Positions 29,928 through 39,670 of a DNA stretch of 45,625 bases are shown here, piece after piece. Position numbers and translations under genes: made by a program. The DNA lies in assembly GCA_015852425.1 (NCBI GenBank), contig JAAAIG010000129.1, positions 1 to 45,625 of the forward strand, written 5' to 3'. Below the pieces are notes generated by a model. It was given only the letters and a program-made list of their open reading frames with translations. It was not told the DNA's origin and made no database searches. Within the stretch, counting starts at the first letter, position 1. The number at the start of each line of letters is the position of its first letter. The stretch comes from Gryganskiella cystojenkinii. Its lineage: Eukaryota > Mortierellomycota > Mortierellomycetes > Mortierellales > Mortierellaceae.

Positions 29928-31361
29928 ATGGCAGCGTGCTACTCATCGTCGGCCTCTGCTCCCTTACACGCGCTCGCGAGTCAGTTCCTTGGCGAGTCCA
30001 GTGCCTCTGCGAAAACTGCACATTTTCGATCTCATCCTCCTTCCCACATCAGCGGCTACAACGACAATATCAGTCATTCCCATGCGCGACATCAAAAGCA
30101 TCACCAGCGACTCTTTCCTTCTTCGGGTCCAGGCTTCAAAAGCGCTCACGAAGGAGACAAAGGAGATCTCTTGGAACAGACTTGGTCATCCTCGCTATCA
30201 TCACAATCTTCACATCTTCGGACCTCTGCTCCCGAACATCTGTGGCACTCACAGTTCAATTCGCAACAGCACCAGCCGCACCACGCATTGCACACACCAT
30301 TTCCTCAGAGACACCTTCCTGATCTTGATCTGATATCGTCCTGGGATCGCGCAGTCCAAGATAACCCCTCAGCCTTCTCCGTGGCCAATTCAACTTCGAG
30401 CGTACAACATACCGAAGCTCTTGGGAACTATTTGTCCGAGTTTCGAGCCTTTCATCATGAACCCGAAGCAGAGCCATCCCTGTCAAACTTTGAAGCTGCT
30501 TGGTCAAAAGGCGTGCCGGCCCAAAGGACCGAAGAAGACGAAGACGAGGAAGAAGATGAGTTCAGAGAGGAGTGGAACAATGATCATTTCACGCAAGCCT
30601 ATATCAACAACCACCCAACACAGTTTCAACAGATTGAAGAACAAGAACGACAGAAGGAGGCGCGCCTTGCAGAGGAGCGAGAACGCCAAAGGCTAGAATG
30701 CGGAGTGCCTCTTCGTCCGTCTGGATGGATGAATGCAGGCATGAGCGGTTCACTCTCTTCTTCTGCTTCTGCAAGATCGTCTGCAATGATTGAGGTTGCC
30801 TATGGAACAGGTCAACAACAACAGCAGTCGAGACGATTGCGAGTGCCCGGGATCGATGAGGAGGAGGAAGGTACACGTTCAATCGATTTCGTAAATGATT
30901 TTTTGCAGTCAGAAGAGAAAGAGAATCGATCTGTGCAGTTACCGAGCAAGGAGCAAAGACCGATCTATGCCGGAGATCGATTCATGTCCCTTGTGAGCGA
31001 TCTCCATCTAGCCGAGCAGATCTTTTACCCCGGAGCAGCCTCGGAGAAAGAACTCAGTGGCGACATGACAGACACTAGACAGGTCGGATCAATATGGGCC
31101 CGCGAGTTTGACATTGAACAACAGCACGAACAAGAAAAGAATCGCCGGACTCGTCAAGTACACAAATACCTGGGAGCAGAATGGAGTTGGGAAAAGCTTT
31201 TCGGCAAGGACCCTCGGAAGGAACAAGCCCGTGCCTTGGCGGTCGATACTTCCGGCCAACAACAAGAACAACAAGATGAGTCTGAGCGACTAAAGTCGGT
31301 GGCCTTGGCTCGACTTCAGGCCCTGTTTGGACACTTGTCCTTAACTCCAGCAGGATCTTGA
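29928..31361 (+). CDS. PEX20/PEX5-like peroxin (putative PTS2 co-receptor)
   Basis: 477 residues from the ATG at 29928; the frame is open further upstream, but only as a pyrimidine leader. The N-terminus (MAACYSSSASAPLHALASQF) matches the conserved Cys-then-PL-xxL start of PEX5 and PEX20, where the Cys is ubiquitinated for receptor recycling. WxxxF/Y-type PEX14/PEX13-binding motifs are present: WAREF and WEKLF. A segment GDRFMSLVSDLHLAEQIFYP resembles the PEX7-binding box of PEX18/20/21. No TPR repeats are present, so it is not a full PEX5. By analogy it would carry PEX7 with PTS2 cargo to the peroxisome. An acidic stretch, Gln-rich pieces and a Glu/Arg coiled region fill the rest. Function is by motif resemblance, not by full-length recognition. 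Confidence 0.55.
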   Translation: MAACYSSSASAPLHALASQFLGESSASAKTAHFRSHPPSHISGYNDNISHSHARHQKHHQRLFPSSGPGFKSAHEGDKGDLLEQTWSSSLSSQSSHLRTSAPEHLWHSQFNSQQHQPHHALHTPFPQRHLPDLDLISSWDRAVQDNPSAFSVANSTSSVQHTEALGNYLSEFRAFHHEPEAEPSLSNFEAAWSKGVPAQRTEEDEDEEEDEFREEWNNDHFTQAYINNHPTQFQQIEEQERQKEARLAEERERQRLECGVPLRPSGWMNAGMSGSLSSSASARSSAMIEVAYGTGQQQQQSRRLRVPGIDEEEEGTRSIDFVNDFLQSEEKENRSVQLPSKEQRPIYAGDRFMSLVSDLHLAEQIFYPGAASEKELSGDMTDTRQVGSIWAREFDIEQQHEQEKNRRTRQVHKYLGAEWSWEKLFGKDPRKEQARALAVDTSGQQQEQQDESERLKSVALARLQALFGHLSLTPAGS

Positions 31362-31704
31362 AAGAGAGGTCGCAGATACGTGCGATACCCCTAGAAATAA
31401 AAATATACCCTCCCACTTATGTTTGACTATGTGGATGCGTGTCGTGGAAAAGACGGATCTGATGTCACGTCAGCTGACCGTGGCCACCGTTAAGGTTCGA
31501 AAAGAACACATACATTCATTCATGCATTCACGCATTTCATTCACTTCCACGCCTTTTTCTTTCTTCTCCCTTTTACCCCGTCGACTATCTTCTTTTTCTG
31601 TCCTCTCGCCCTCTCTCCCCCTCTCTCTCTTTCTCTCGCTCTCCCTCTCCCTCTATCCTCATATCCGTGTATAATACCTTCGTCCACTCACAAACTGCCA
31701 AGCC
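31362..31704. other. Intergenic region upstream of NPC1
   Basis: 343 bp with a 10-bp palindrome GTCAGCTGAC (31469-31478) next to TCACGT, then a CT-rich tract at about 31605-31655 just before the NPC1 start. No gene seen. Confidence 0.5.
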
Positions 31705-34700
31705 ATGCTCGCGCGACTCTCTAGGTTGTCGGTCTTGGCCTCGGCTGCTGCATTGCTCATGCTCATGTCATTTACCCTTGCAAGCGAAGTCCACAAGGAA
31801 GGGTTCTGTGTCATGCGCGACAACTGTGGCAGTAAACGCACCTTTGGCAAGCAACTACCATGTCCCTACAATGGAGAAGCTGTAGAGGTATTCAAAACGT
31901 GTCTATTTTCTTTGTCCGTCTGCTCTGGCTGTGTGTGCGTATCAGCTGCCTCCCCTTTTTTCCATGCGATGGCACCTTCTTTTCCTTTTGTTTACCGTTG
32001 CTGGTCGACAACCACACTTTTCATCCTCCTTGTTTACCCCCCTGCAGCCACAAAGCAAACAATTGCAGTCGAACGACAACGCTCACCTTTTTTTATTTCC
32101 TCGCTTCTTTCAACTCTGTCTTCTTAGCCAGACAAGGAAATGCGCGAATTGCTCGTGTCCACCTGCGGCCCGTCTTTTGAACATTCCAAGGCATGCTGCA
32201 GTCAGGACCAGGTCGAAGACCTGATCGCCTCTACAAAACAGGCCGCTCCTATGATCTCCGCTTGCCCCGCCTGCTGGGCCAATTTCCTCAACTTTTTTTG
32301 TACCTTCACCTGTTCACCCGACCAATCTACCTTCCTCAACGTCACCGCCACCGCGCTCTCGACAGACAAGAAACCTGTGGTCACTAAACTCGACTATCTT
32401 GTCTCGGAACAATATGGATCTGGCTTCTTTGACTCTTGTAAGGATGTCAAGTTTGCCGCCACTAACGGATACGTCATGGACCTGATCGGAGGAGGCGCAA
32501 AGACATGGCGTGAGATGGTCACATTCATGGGACGAGAGCGTGAGCCCTTGGGTTCGCCTTTCCAGATCGATTTCCCAGTCGAAGACCCACAGCAAATTCT
32601 GCAGCCTTTCTCTGGAGTAACCCGCCAGTGCAATGACACGGATGTGCAGTACCGTTGCGCCTGTGTCGACTGTCTACCTGTCTGCCCCGTTTTGCCTCCG
32701 ACCCCCGAAGAGAAACCAGCGTGCAAGGTCTTTGGCATTTCTTGCTGGAGCTTCTCTCTCTCATTCATCTACACCGCTACCTTGGGGGCTGCTATTGCGA
32801 TGCTCTTGATCCGAAAGAGGATCAATGCTGCCAAGGATCTCATCGGATTCGAGCCCGTTACACGTCAAGAAGAGGAGGAAGACGAAGAGAGTCAACATCT
32901 ACTCGACCCGGATCAATACACAAGTCGTTATGTCGTCAGCGCTCTTTTGCAAGAATGGTTCTATCACCAAGGATACCTTTGCGCCAAGCACGCCTGGAGA
33001 ACCATTGGAATCTGCTTCGGATTGGTCGCCTTTTTCTCACTGGGCTGGTCTCGATTCGGAGTGGAGACAGACCCCGTCAAGTTGTGGGTTGCACCAGACT
33101 CGATCAGTGCAACCCAAAAGGCCATCTTCGACCAGAACTTTGGGCCATTCTACCGTACCGCGCAGGTTATTGTGTCGTACAAGGATGGTCAAGATCCTAT
33201 CGTCGACGAGCGCTCGTTCCGAAGACTCTTTCAGATCAATGACCACATCAAGGCGCTTAAGACTGAAAGCGGTGTGTCTCTCCAGGACATTTGCCTTCAA
33301 CCCACCGGAGAGGGCTGTGTCATTCAATCACCTACCGGATACTGGCAGGACGACATCAACCGATTTACAGCATCTTGGGAAAGCGACTTTGAAGGATGCA
33401 CCAGCAACCCGGCGGACTGCTTGCCTGAATTTCAACAACCTTTGAAACCCGACATCATCTTGGGTGGATTCGATAACGAGGATTACAGGCACGCCAAGGC
33501 CTTCATTATCACCTATGTCATTCAGAACTCTGTCAACACCACTGTGACTGAAACAGCACATCAATGGGAGTTGACATATCTTGATTTCATGGACGATCTA
33601 GTTAACAACAGGATCGAAGGTATCCCCACAGAAGATTTGAGGATCTCGTATTCCTCCGAGTCGTCTTTGGAGATTGAACTGAACAAGTCGAGCAACACTG
33701 ATGTGCGGACAGTCATCCTGTCGTATTTGGTCATGTTCTTTTACGCTTCTTTGGCCCTCGGACGCTTCCAAATCGCCTCTCCTCGACGCATGATCATTGA
33801 TTCGAAATTTACGCTTGGCATGAGCGGTATTTTCATTGTCTTGGCGTCCATCTCGACTTCTGTTGGAATCTTTTCCTTCCTCGGATACAAAATCACACTC
33901 ATTATTGCCGAAGTCATCCCCTTCCTGGTCCTAGCAGTCGGTGTCGACAATATTTTTATCCTTTGCCACGAATTCGAGCGAAGAAAGATGAATCACCCAG
34001 AGGAAAGCATCGAAGAGTGTGCAGGAAAAACCTTGGGGCGCATGGGACCTAGTATTCTCCTGAGCGCGTTGAGTGAGACGATCGCGTTTGCACTCGGAGG
34101 CATGGTGACAATGCCTGCAGTCAGTGTGTTCGCCATGTATGCCGCCATGGCTGTCTGGGTTGATTTCCTTCTTCAGGTAACGGCGTTTATCTCCTGTATC
34201 GCACTGGACGCCCAGAGGACTGAAGAGGATCGAATCGATTGTGTTCCTTGCATCCAGATCCAGGCACCCCAGGCCATCGAAACTGAAGGCGCCCTCCCTG
34301 CCTGGGTTCGCAAATATTACGGCCCTCTTATCCTCAATAACACAGTCAAGAAGATGGTAGTTGCCACTTTCCTCGGTTTGCTGACTCTCGGTCTCTGTCT
34401 TACGCCAAGTGTTGAAATTGGTCTTGGTAAGAACTTGACATCAAAGCGGAACGAATGCAGTCACAGCAGCGGGTAGGCGAAAGGATGATTAACACCCGAA
34501 TCTGCTCTTGTATGTGAATAGACCAAAGACTGGCCCTCCCAAGCGACTCGTACATGGTGCAGTTTTTCAATGATCTGGATAGCTATTTCCGCGTGGGACC
34601 ACCAGTTTACTTTGTAGTTCAAGATGCTGATGTCACGACCCGCCATGGCCAGCAGCAAGTCTGCGCACGATTCTCAACATGTTTGGACTCTTCAATCGCC

Positions 34701-36021
34701 AACGTTTTGGAGCAGGAGAGAAAGAGACCAAACGTGTCCTTTATCGAGCAACCAGCCTCGGTTTGGATTGACGACTTCCTGCACTGGCTCAACCCTGCTA
34801 TCGAGACCTGTTGTCGATTCCGGAAAAACGATCCCACTAAACCCTGTGGACCTTGGGACGACGAAGATGAGTGCCAGATCTGTTACGCGGACAAGGATCC
34901 TGGCTGGAATATCTCAATGAACGGTTTGCCTGAAGGCCAGGAGTTTATGAAGTACTTGGGCGAGTGGCTCAAGGCCTCTCCGGACGAGTACTGCCCCTTG
35001 GCCGGAAAGGCCGCTTATGCGGACGCCATCAAGCTGAACTCGGCGGGAGACAAGGTCAAGATGTCGCATTTCAGGACATATCATACGCCTATGCGGAACC
35101 AGCACGACTTTATCGCTGGATACAAGTCCGCACACAGGATTGCGGAGCAAGTGTCCAACGAGACTGGAGCCACCGTGTTCCCTTACTCTGTCTTTTACAT
35201 CTTTTTCGAGCAATATGTCGATATCGTTCCTCTGACTATCCGACTCTTGTTCGTGGCGATGGTCTCAGTCGGCCTCGTCACCGCAGGCATTCTAGGATCT
35301 GTCAAGGTCGCACTTGTAGTCGTGGCGGTGGTAGCGATGATCATGGTGGATGTAGTCGGTGCCATGGCGCTCATGAACGTGTCTCTGAATGCCATCTCAC
35401 TCGTGAACTTGGTGATCTGTGTGGGAATCAGTGTAGAATTCTGCTCTCACATTGCTCGTGCGACCGTGGAGGCTGAAGGCACTCCAGACGAGCGCGTGTT
35501 TGGCGCCCTCGTTGAAGTTGGTAGCTCGGTATGTATCGATTTGTCCATGTTCGTTTTATCATTCTTCGCATATTGTTCTCACACAGTACACTAATACGAA
35601 CAATTATATTTTTCCTTAGGTCTTTTCCGGAATTACGCTGACAAAATTCTTGGGCATCTTTGTCCTTGCGTTTACGAGGTCAAAGATTTTTGAGGTCTAC
35701 TATTTCCGTATGTACCTCGCCATTGTCGTTGTCGGTGCGTTGCATGGACTCGTCCTTTTGCCTGTCCTGTTGAGTATGATCAAGACCGAGCGGCCAAGAT
35801 TCATGGCCTCTGGTGCACGCTCTTTGAGCTGGCCATCTGCATCCCTGTCATCCTCAGGCCCCAACAGAAGACGAGGTCTTCGTGAAGGACGAAGACTTTT
35901 GCAAGCAGGCAATGATTCGGATGAAGATGAGAATGACGATGTACAGCAGGCTGTAGCCCATGAGTTGCCCCGATCTCGGAACGGTGCGTCCACGACTGCG
36001 AACAATGGAGGGAGACGATAG
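31705..36021 (+). CDS. NCR1: NPC1/NCR1-type sterol transporter
   Basis: Four exons: 31705-31887, 32128-34426, 34522-35528 and 35620-36021; introns of 240, 95 and 91 nt; 1296 residues, close to human NPC1 (1278). A signal peptide ([20 protein letters not shown]) leads into the Cys-rich sterol-binding N-terminal domain ([48 protein letters not shown]). The sterol-sensing/RND region includes [20 protein letters not shown], with GVDN near residue 666, and [19 protein letters not shown]. The second luminal loop is Cys-rich, and [20 protein letters not shown] matches the second RND half. NPC1 exports sterol from the vacuole/lysosome lumen. A short hydrophilic tail replaces the dileucine signal of the animal protein. 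It ends 71 bp from the convergent monooxygenase gene. Confidence 0.95.
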
Positions 36022-36092
36022 GACTTTGTAAATAGGCAATGTTTCTTTTATATTAGAAAAAAAAATGGTAAAATAATACTTGCTACAAGCTG

Positions 36093-37959
36093 TTACTCCT
36101 CTTTTGCGTGATATGTCCGAGATTTAGTTGGTAAGAGAGAATCGTCTTGCAAGTATTTTGATCCCGCGAAGTCTTTTCGTCCAGCGTATCCCCAGCAGGC
36201 GTCTCGCGCTCCTTCCCAGGCGTGTGGTCCGATCAATCGGTATTGAAGTGGCGTTGGCGGACCAAAAACAGTCTCAAACTTTAGTCGGAAGCCTTCAATC
36301 AGTCCAAATTTGCGGACCAAACCTGAGAGAGTTGGGAAGCAGCCGATTCTGTTGGCCAGATCGTCGCAATAGGATGAGTAATCGACCTGAATAGTATGTC
36401 GAGGTGCATCATCGTATCGTTTTCGGATATAAGCCTTGAGCTCTTGAATCTCTTTGTCCATTTGCTCTTCTGATGGCAAAGGCGACGTTGTCTTGCCGAC
36501 TAAGGTTCGGACCAGGAATCGTGCCTGCATTTCAGAGATAGGCATGATGGCGCCCAAAGGCTGGAAGAGACCAATGAAGGCCAGGTTGGGATGTCTGGGA
36601 GGAAGCATGTAGTTCCAAACCCACACCTGATGATTGCTGTCTGCTGTCTCATGTACACGAGCATCCGAAAGGATAGAGGAATCCAGGACAGGGAAAGAGA
36701 TATGATAACCAGTGCAATAGAAGATCACGTCGATGTCGTTGACCACCGTGCCATCCTCAAACTCGACTCGCTTTCCTGGGCCGAGCTTGCGAACGTTTTT
36801 CGTGGGCTTTACAGTGCCAGTGCTCACACGTTCATGCAAAAGAGTGTTGACAGTCGGATGAGAAGCAAAAGGAAGGCTGACAGGACGCAGGTTTTCGTGT
36901 GAAGGTGGCGACGCCCTTCGGAAGAAGTAAGCTGTGATTAACTGAAGGAGAAAAAAAGGGACGACGTGGGTAAATCGAGTCCGGGCGTGATCCAATGGCT
37001 TTCCCATCAGCCACCTAGGAGCTACCCAGGCGCCTCGTCTGCAAGACAAATAGACCTGTGATTGATTCATGGATAGCTCGACTGCTAAATCAACAGCAGA
37101 ATTACCCAAACCGACCACGAGTACGTTCTTATCTCGGTATGCATCTGCCTGTCTATAGAAATGAGAATGCAGTTGTTCGCCTGTAAAGTGCTTTGGGTCC
37201 GAAGCGTCCATTCCCTGAAAAGTTGGATACCGCGGCTTCCAGTGGTGACCCGAACACATCATAACGTAGTCGAATGTCTCTTCCGTGATCTCTTGGTGGC
37301 TGTTATCAGCAGCAGCGGCAACAGGATGGGATCGAACCAACCACCGCTTCATATCGTCGTGCAGTTCTCGCACCTCGACAACCTTTGTTCCGAATCTGAT
37401 ATAACGTTTGAGGTTGAAGTGGTCTGCGTACATGTCGAAATATTGGGCGACTTTCTTGTTGGGCAAGTATGTTGGCCAGTCACTTGGGATCGCATAATCC
37501 GAAAAAGTCCTACATAGATGGAGACTTTGGTAAGCTGAGGGGAATTTTTCAGGTTCGCTTTTTTCGGTAACTATGGCAAACGTACATCATCTCTTTGGAG
37601 GTGTTGATGATAGTGCTTTTGTACACAGAGGAATGAGGGTTGGGATTCTCGGCAGAGACCTCGACATAGCGCCAAAGTCCACCAATGTGGCTCTCTTGTT
37701 CAAATGCTACAACCTCGAGGAAGTCGGATTCGTCTAGACACTCCTTCAAAGCGGAGAGACCGGAGGCACCTTCACGTTAAAAAAAACCAAGAGCAAGAGA
37801 CGAGAGGTGTGAGAACGGTCATCTCTTTCCCTTATTCATCTCAATGTCCCCATGGGATCCGATTTGAGTCATACCGGCACCAATAATAGCGACTCGTTTC
37901 TTGATGTTGTCCCTTGATCTCTCGAGCACTTCTCTTTTCCCATCCTTGAATTTTTCCAT
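36093..37959 (-). CDS. Flavin-containing monooxygenase (FMO family)
   Basis: Three exons: 37875-37959, 37586-37769 and 36093-37509; introns of 105 and 76 nt; 561 residues. The FAD dinucleotide motif GAGASG lies at 27-32 and is split by intron 1 within the codon of Gly-29. The FMO fingerprint FTGEQLHSHFY (FxGxxxHxxxY) is at 198-208, the NADPH motif GLGNSA at 223-228 and the downstream CTGY motif is present. These enzymes oxygenate N or S atoms of small nucleophiles using NADPH and O2. The substrate cannot be inferred. A C-terminal segment beyond the catalytic core (LIGPHAWEGARDACWGYAGR) resembles the mammalian FMO tail, but I see no clear membrane anchor. The start codon lies inside a degenerate 17-bp repeat, so the first 20 charged residues may be recent. 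Confidence 0.92.
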
Positions 37960-37990
37960 TCCTTTGCCTTTTCCGATCCCTTGCGTTTTG
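37941..37990. repeat. Degenerate 17-bp repeat, block A
   Basis: Three units with pattern CATCC(C)TTGxxTTTTC: 37941-37956, 37957-37973 and 37974-37990. The block overlaps exon 1 of the monooxygenase gene, including its start codon. Confidence 0.6.
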
Positions 37991-38276
37991 CCTTCTTACT
38001 TTTCACCATCTTTTCACATTTCCCGTAGAGAGAGAGAGGGAGGAGGGGTTTCCCAGGTACTTATATTTCGTACGACTGAATCAAATTTTAGATTACTCTT
38101 CCCATTGCGGTTTCGCAGTGCGTTTGTCCCTGTGTATTTGACATGTATACGACCGTGCGCCAACACGCCGTCAATTGAAGTTTGTATTGTAAAAATATGA
38201 GTACCTGAGAAACGCCTCCCCTCTACTCTTGGTTTTTCTCCCTCCTGGCTTTTTTTTTCCTCCCTTATTTATTCTC

Positions 38277-38378
38277 TATCCCTTGATTGTTCCCATCCTC
38301 TGATGTTTCCAACCGCTTAGACTTTTCTATGCCTTGCTATTTTCATTCCCCTGATTTTTCTTACGCCCTGTTTTTCGA
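38277..38378. repeat. Degenerate 17-bp repeat, block B
   Basis: Six consecutive units of exactly 17 nt starting at 38277, 38294, 38311, 38328, 38345 and 38362, consensus about YATCCCTTGATTTTTCY; a weaker seventh follows to 38395. The same consensus occurs in block A about 300 bp away. Confidence 0.65.
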
Positions 38379-38560
38379 ATCTCCAACTTTATTTGCTCGT
38401 TTTTGCCCTTGGTCTTTTTGGCGTCCCTCCTTTTTTTGTGTCAAATAATTCGTGTCCTAACTTTGTCCCATAACGTTGTCTCCGAGTCGACATGATGTTT
38501 CTGCTCTCCACTTCTTCCTCGGCATCGCACTGATCTTTCTGCAGTGGAGATATGGCACAG

Positions 38561-38570
38561 TATAAATTAA
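38561..38570 (+). promoter_or_regulatory. TATA box of the chaplin-like gene
   Basis: TATAAATTAA, 204 bp before the start codon at 38774. This implies a leader of about 170 nt, CT-rich, without intron signals that I can support. Confidence 0.55.
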
Positions 38571-38773
38571 TGGTCCTACCGGTTTAATCAATACTCATTG
38601 TCTCGGTTTATTTCACCTGTCTCCCACATTTCCTTCGTTTTCGGCCTTCCACCTGCCTTCGTCCCACGCCTTCACTTCACCTCTTGCTAATATTGCACCC
38701 GTGGCAACGATCTTGCAACCGTCATCACTCTGCGCTCATTAAAACCATTTCAACCTTCAACACTCAGGCAATA

Positions 38774-39067
38774 ATGACCATGCGTTTTCTTATCTGTGTC
38801 ACAGTACTCAGCATCTCGACCCTAACTTGCGCTGCCCCAGTTAAGCGCAATGCCGGAGCTGAAGGCGCTGCTGTAGGTTCACCTGGCATTATTAGTGGCA
38901 ATGCAATCCAGGTTCCTATCCAAATTCCCCTCAATCTGTGTGGCAATACCATTGACATAGTCGGGCTACTCAACCCCACCTTCGGCAATACTTGTGCCAA
39001 TGTGGATGAGGAGCGTCATGAAGGCCACCATCATGAAGGCGGCCGTGGCGACCATGGAAGATGGTAA
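38774..39067 (+). CDS. Small secreted protein with a chaplin domain
   Basis: 97 residues, single exon. Residues 1-21 are a signal peptide (MTMRFLICVTVLSISTLTC...), followed by APVKR with a Lys-Arg (24-25) Kex2-type processing site. Residues 28-76 match the Streptomyces chaplin domain end to end: AEGAAVGSPGIISGNAIQVP, then IQIPLNLCGNTIDIVGLLNP, then TFGNTCAN. The two cysteines of disulphide-bearing chaplins are kept (56 and 74), as are the GSPGxxSGN and GLLNPxFGN hallmarks. A His/Gly/Glu-rich tail (77-97) is not part of bacterial chaplins. No LPXTG sortase signal is present. Chaplins assemble into amyloid films that make aerial hyphae water-repellent; a similar surface role here is inference. 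I start at the ATG at 38774; the frame is open further upstream without a signal peptide. Neighbouring genes are spliced eukaryotic genes, arguing against bacterial contamination. Confidence 0.88.
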   Translation: MTMRFLICVTVLSISTLTCAAPVKRNAGAEGAAVGSPGIISGNAIQVPIQIPLNLCGNTIDIVGLLNPTFGNTCANVDEERHEGHHHEGGRGDHGRW

Positions 39068-39670
39068 AAAAGCCCTATTTCACATAGTTTAGTCATCAGC
39101 TACTGCAGTAGAGAGAAGATCCGCGACGTTGTTGTATGGAGGAAGGTCTTTGAGCTGTGCCAAGATAAGGAAATCTCAACAACAGTAGCTGCTACTATGC
39201 GTGTATTAATAAACACTCGAGGTTAGATGTGTGTCTATGGCTGGGCAACAGGATTGGTTCAGAGAGAGTGCGTATGAGAGATACAACGCGGACGAACGGT
39301 TGGTTCCTTTTATACCTTTTTTAATCACTTCTTGCACCAACCGACGCTACGTCCTTCGGCCTGCTGTCGCACACAAACAGAAGAAAAAAAGTCCATGATG
39401 TAAGGAAGAGGCCGTGACTTAGGCCGAGAGGGGGTTTGCTTGCTGTGGTTCGAGTCGATGTCGCTTAAGAGCGCCGAGATTCATCATTCAAGTGTTCAGA
39501 TTTGCCACCAACTTCAAAAAAAAGTGAAATGAAATGGAAGAGCAGTCACGCAGTCATTTTGTGCGAGACCAAAAACTGAACGCGAAAAATATTTTTTTCT
39601 TTTTTTGGCCCTTCGCCTTCACATCCGCCCTTCCTCCTTCGATAAAGAAAGGACCCGTCCTCGTGTCAAG
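39068..39670. other. Intergenic region
   Basis: 603 bp between the chaplin-like gene and the LRR-like gene. AT-rich 3' flank with poly-A-like ends, then poly-T near 39590-39606. No gene or RNA seen. Confidence 0.5.

Larger units (their letters stand above)
37991..38773. other. Divergent intergenic region (monooxygenase / chaplin-like)
   Basis: Strongly pyrimidine-rich on the plus strand, with GAGAG and poly-T runs, repeat block B and a TATA box. The open frame at 37901-38200 is a low-complexity translation and not called. Apart from these, no gene is seen. Confidence 0.5.

Noticed and set aside
37901..38200. 99-residue plus-strand open frame
   Set aside because: Overlaps monooxygenase exon 1 and the 17-bp repeat; translation of pyrimidine-rich DNA.
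38277..38378. CRISPR-like array
   Set aside because: Units are contiguous, diverged and have no spacers; the genome is eukaryotic.
38774..39067. Bacterial contamination as the source of the chaplin gene
   Set aside because: The gene sits between spliced fungal genes, has a fungal-type TATA box, signal peptide and Lys-Arg site.
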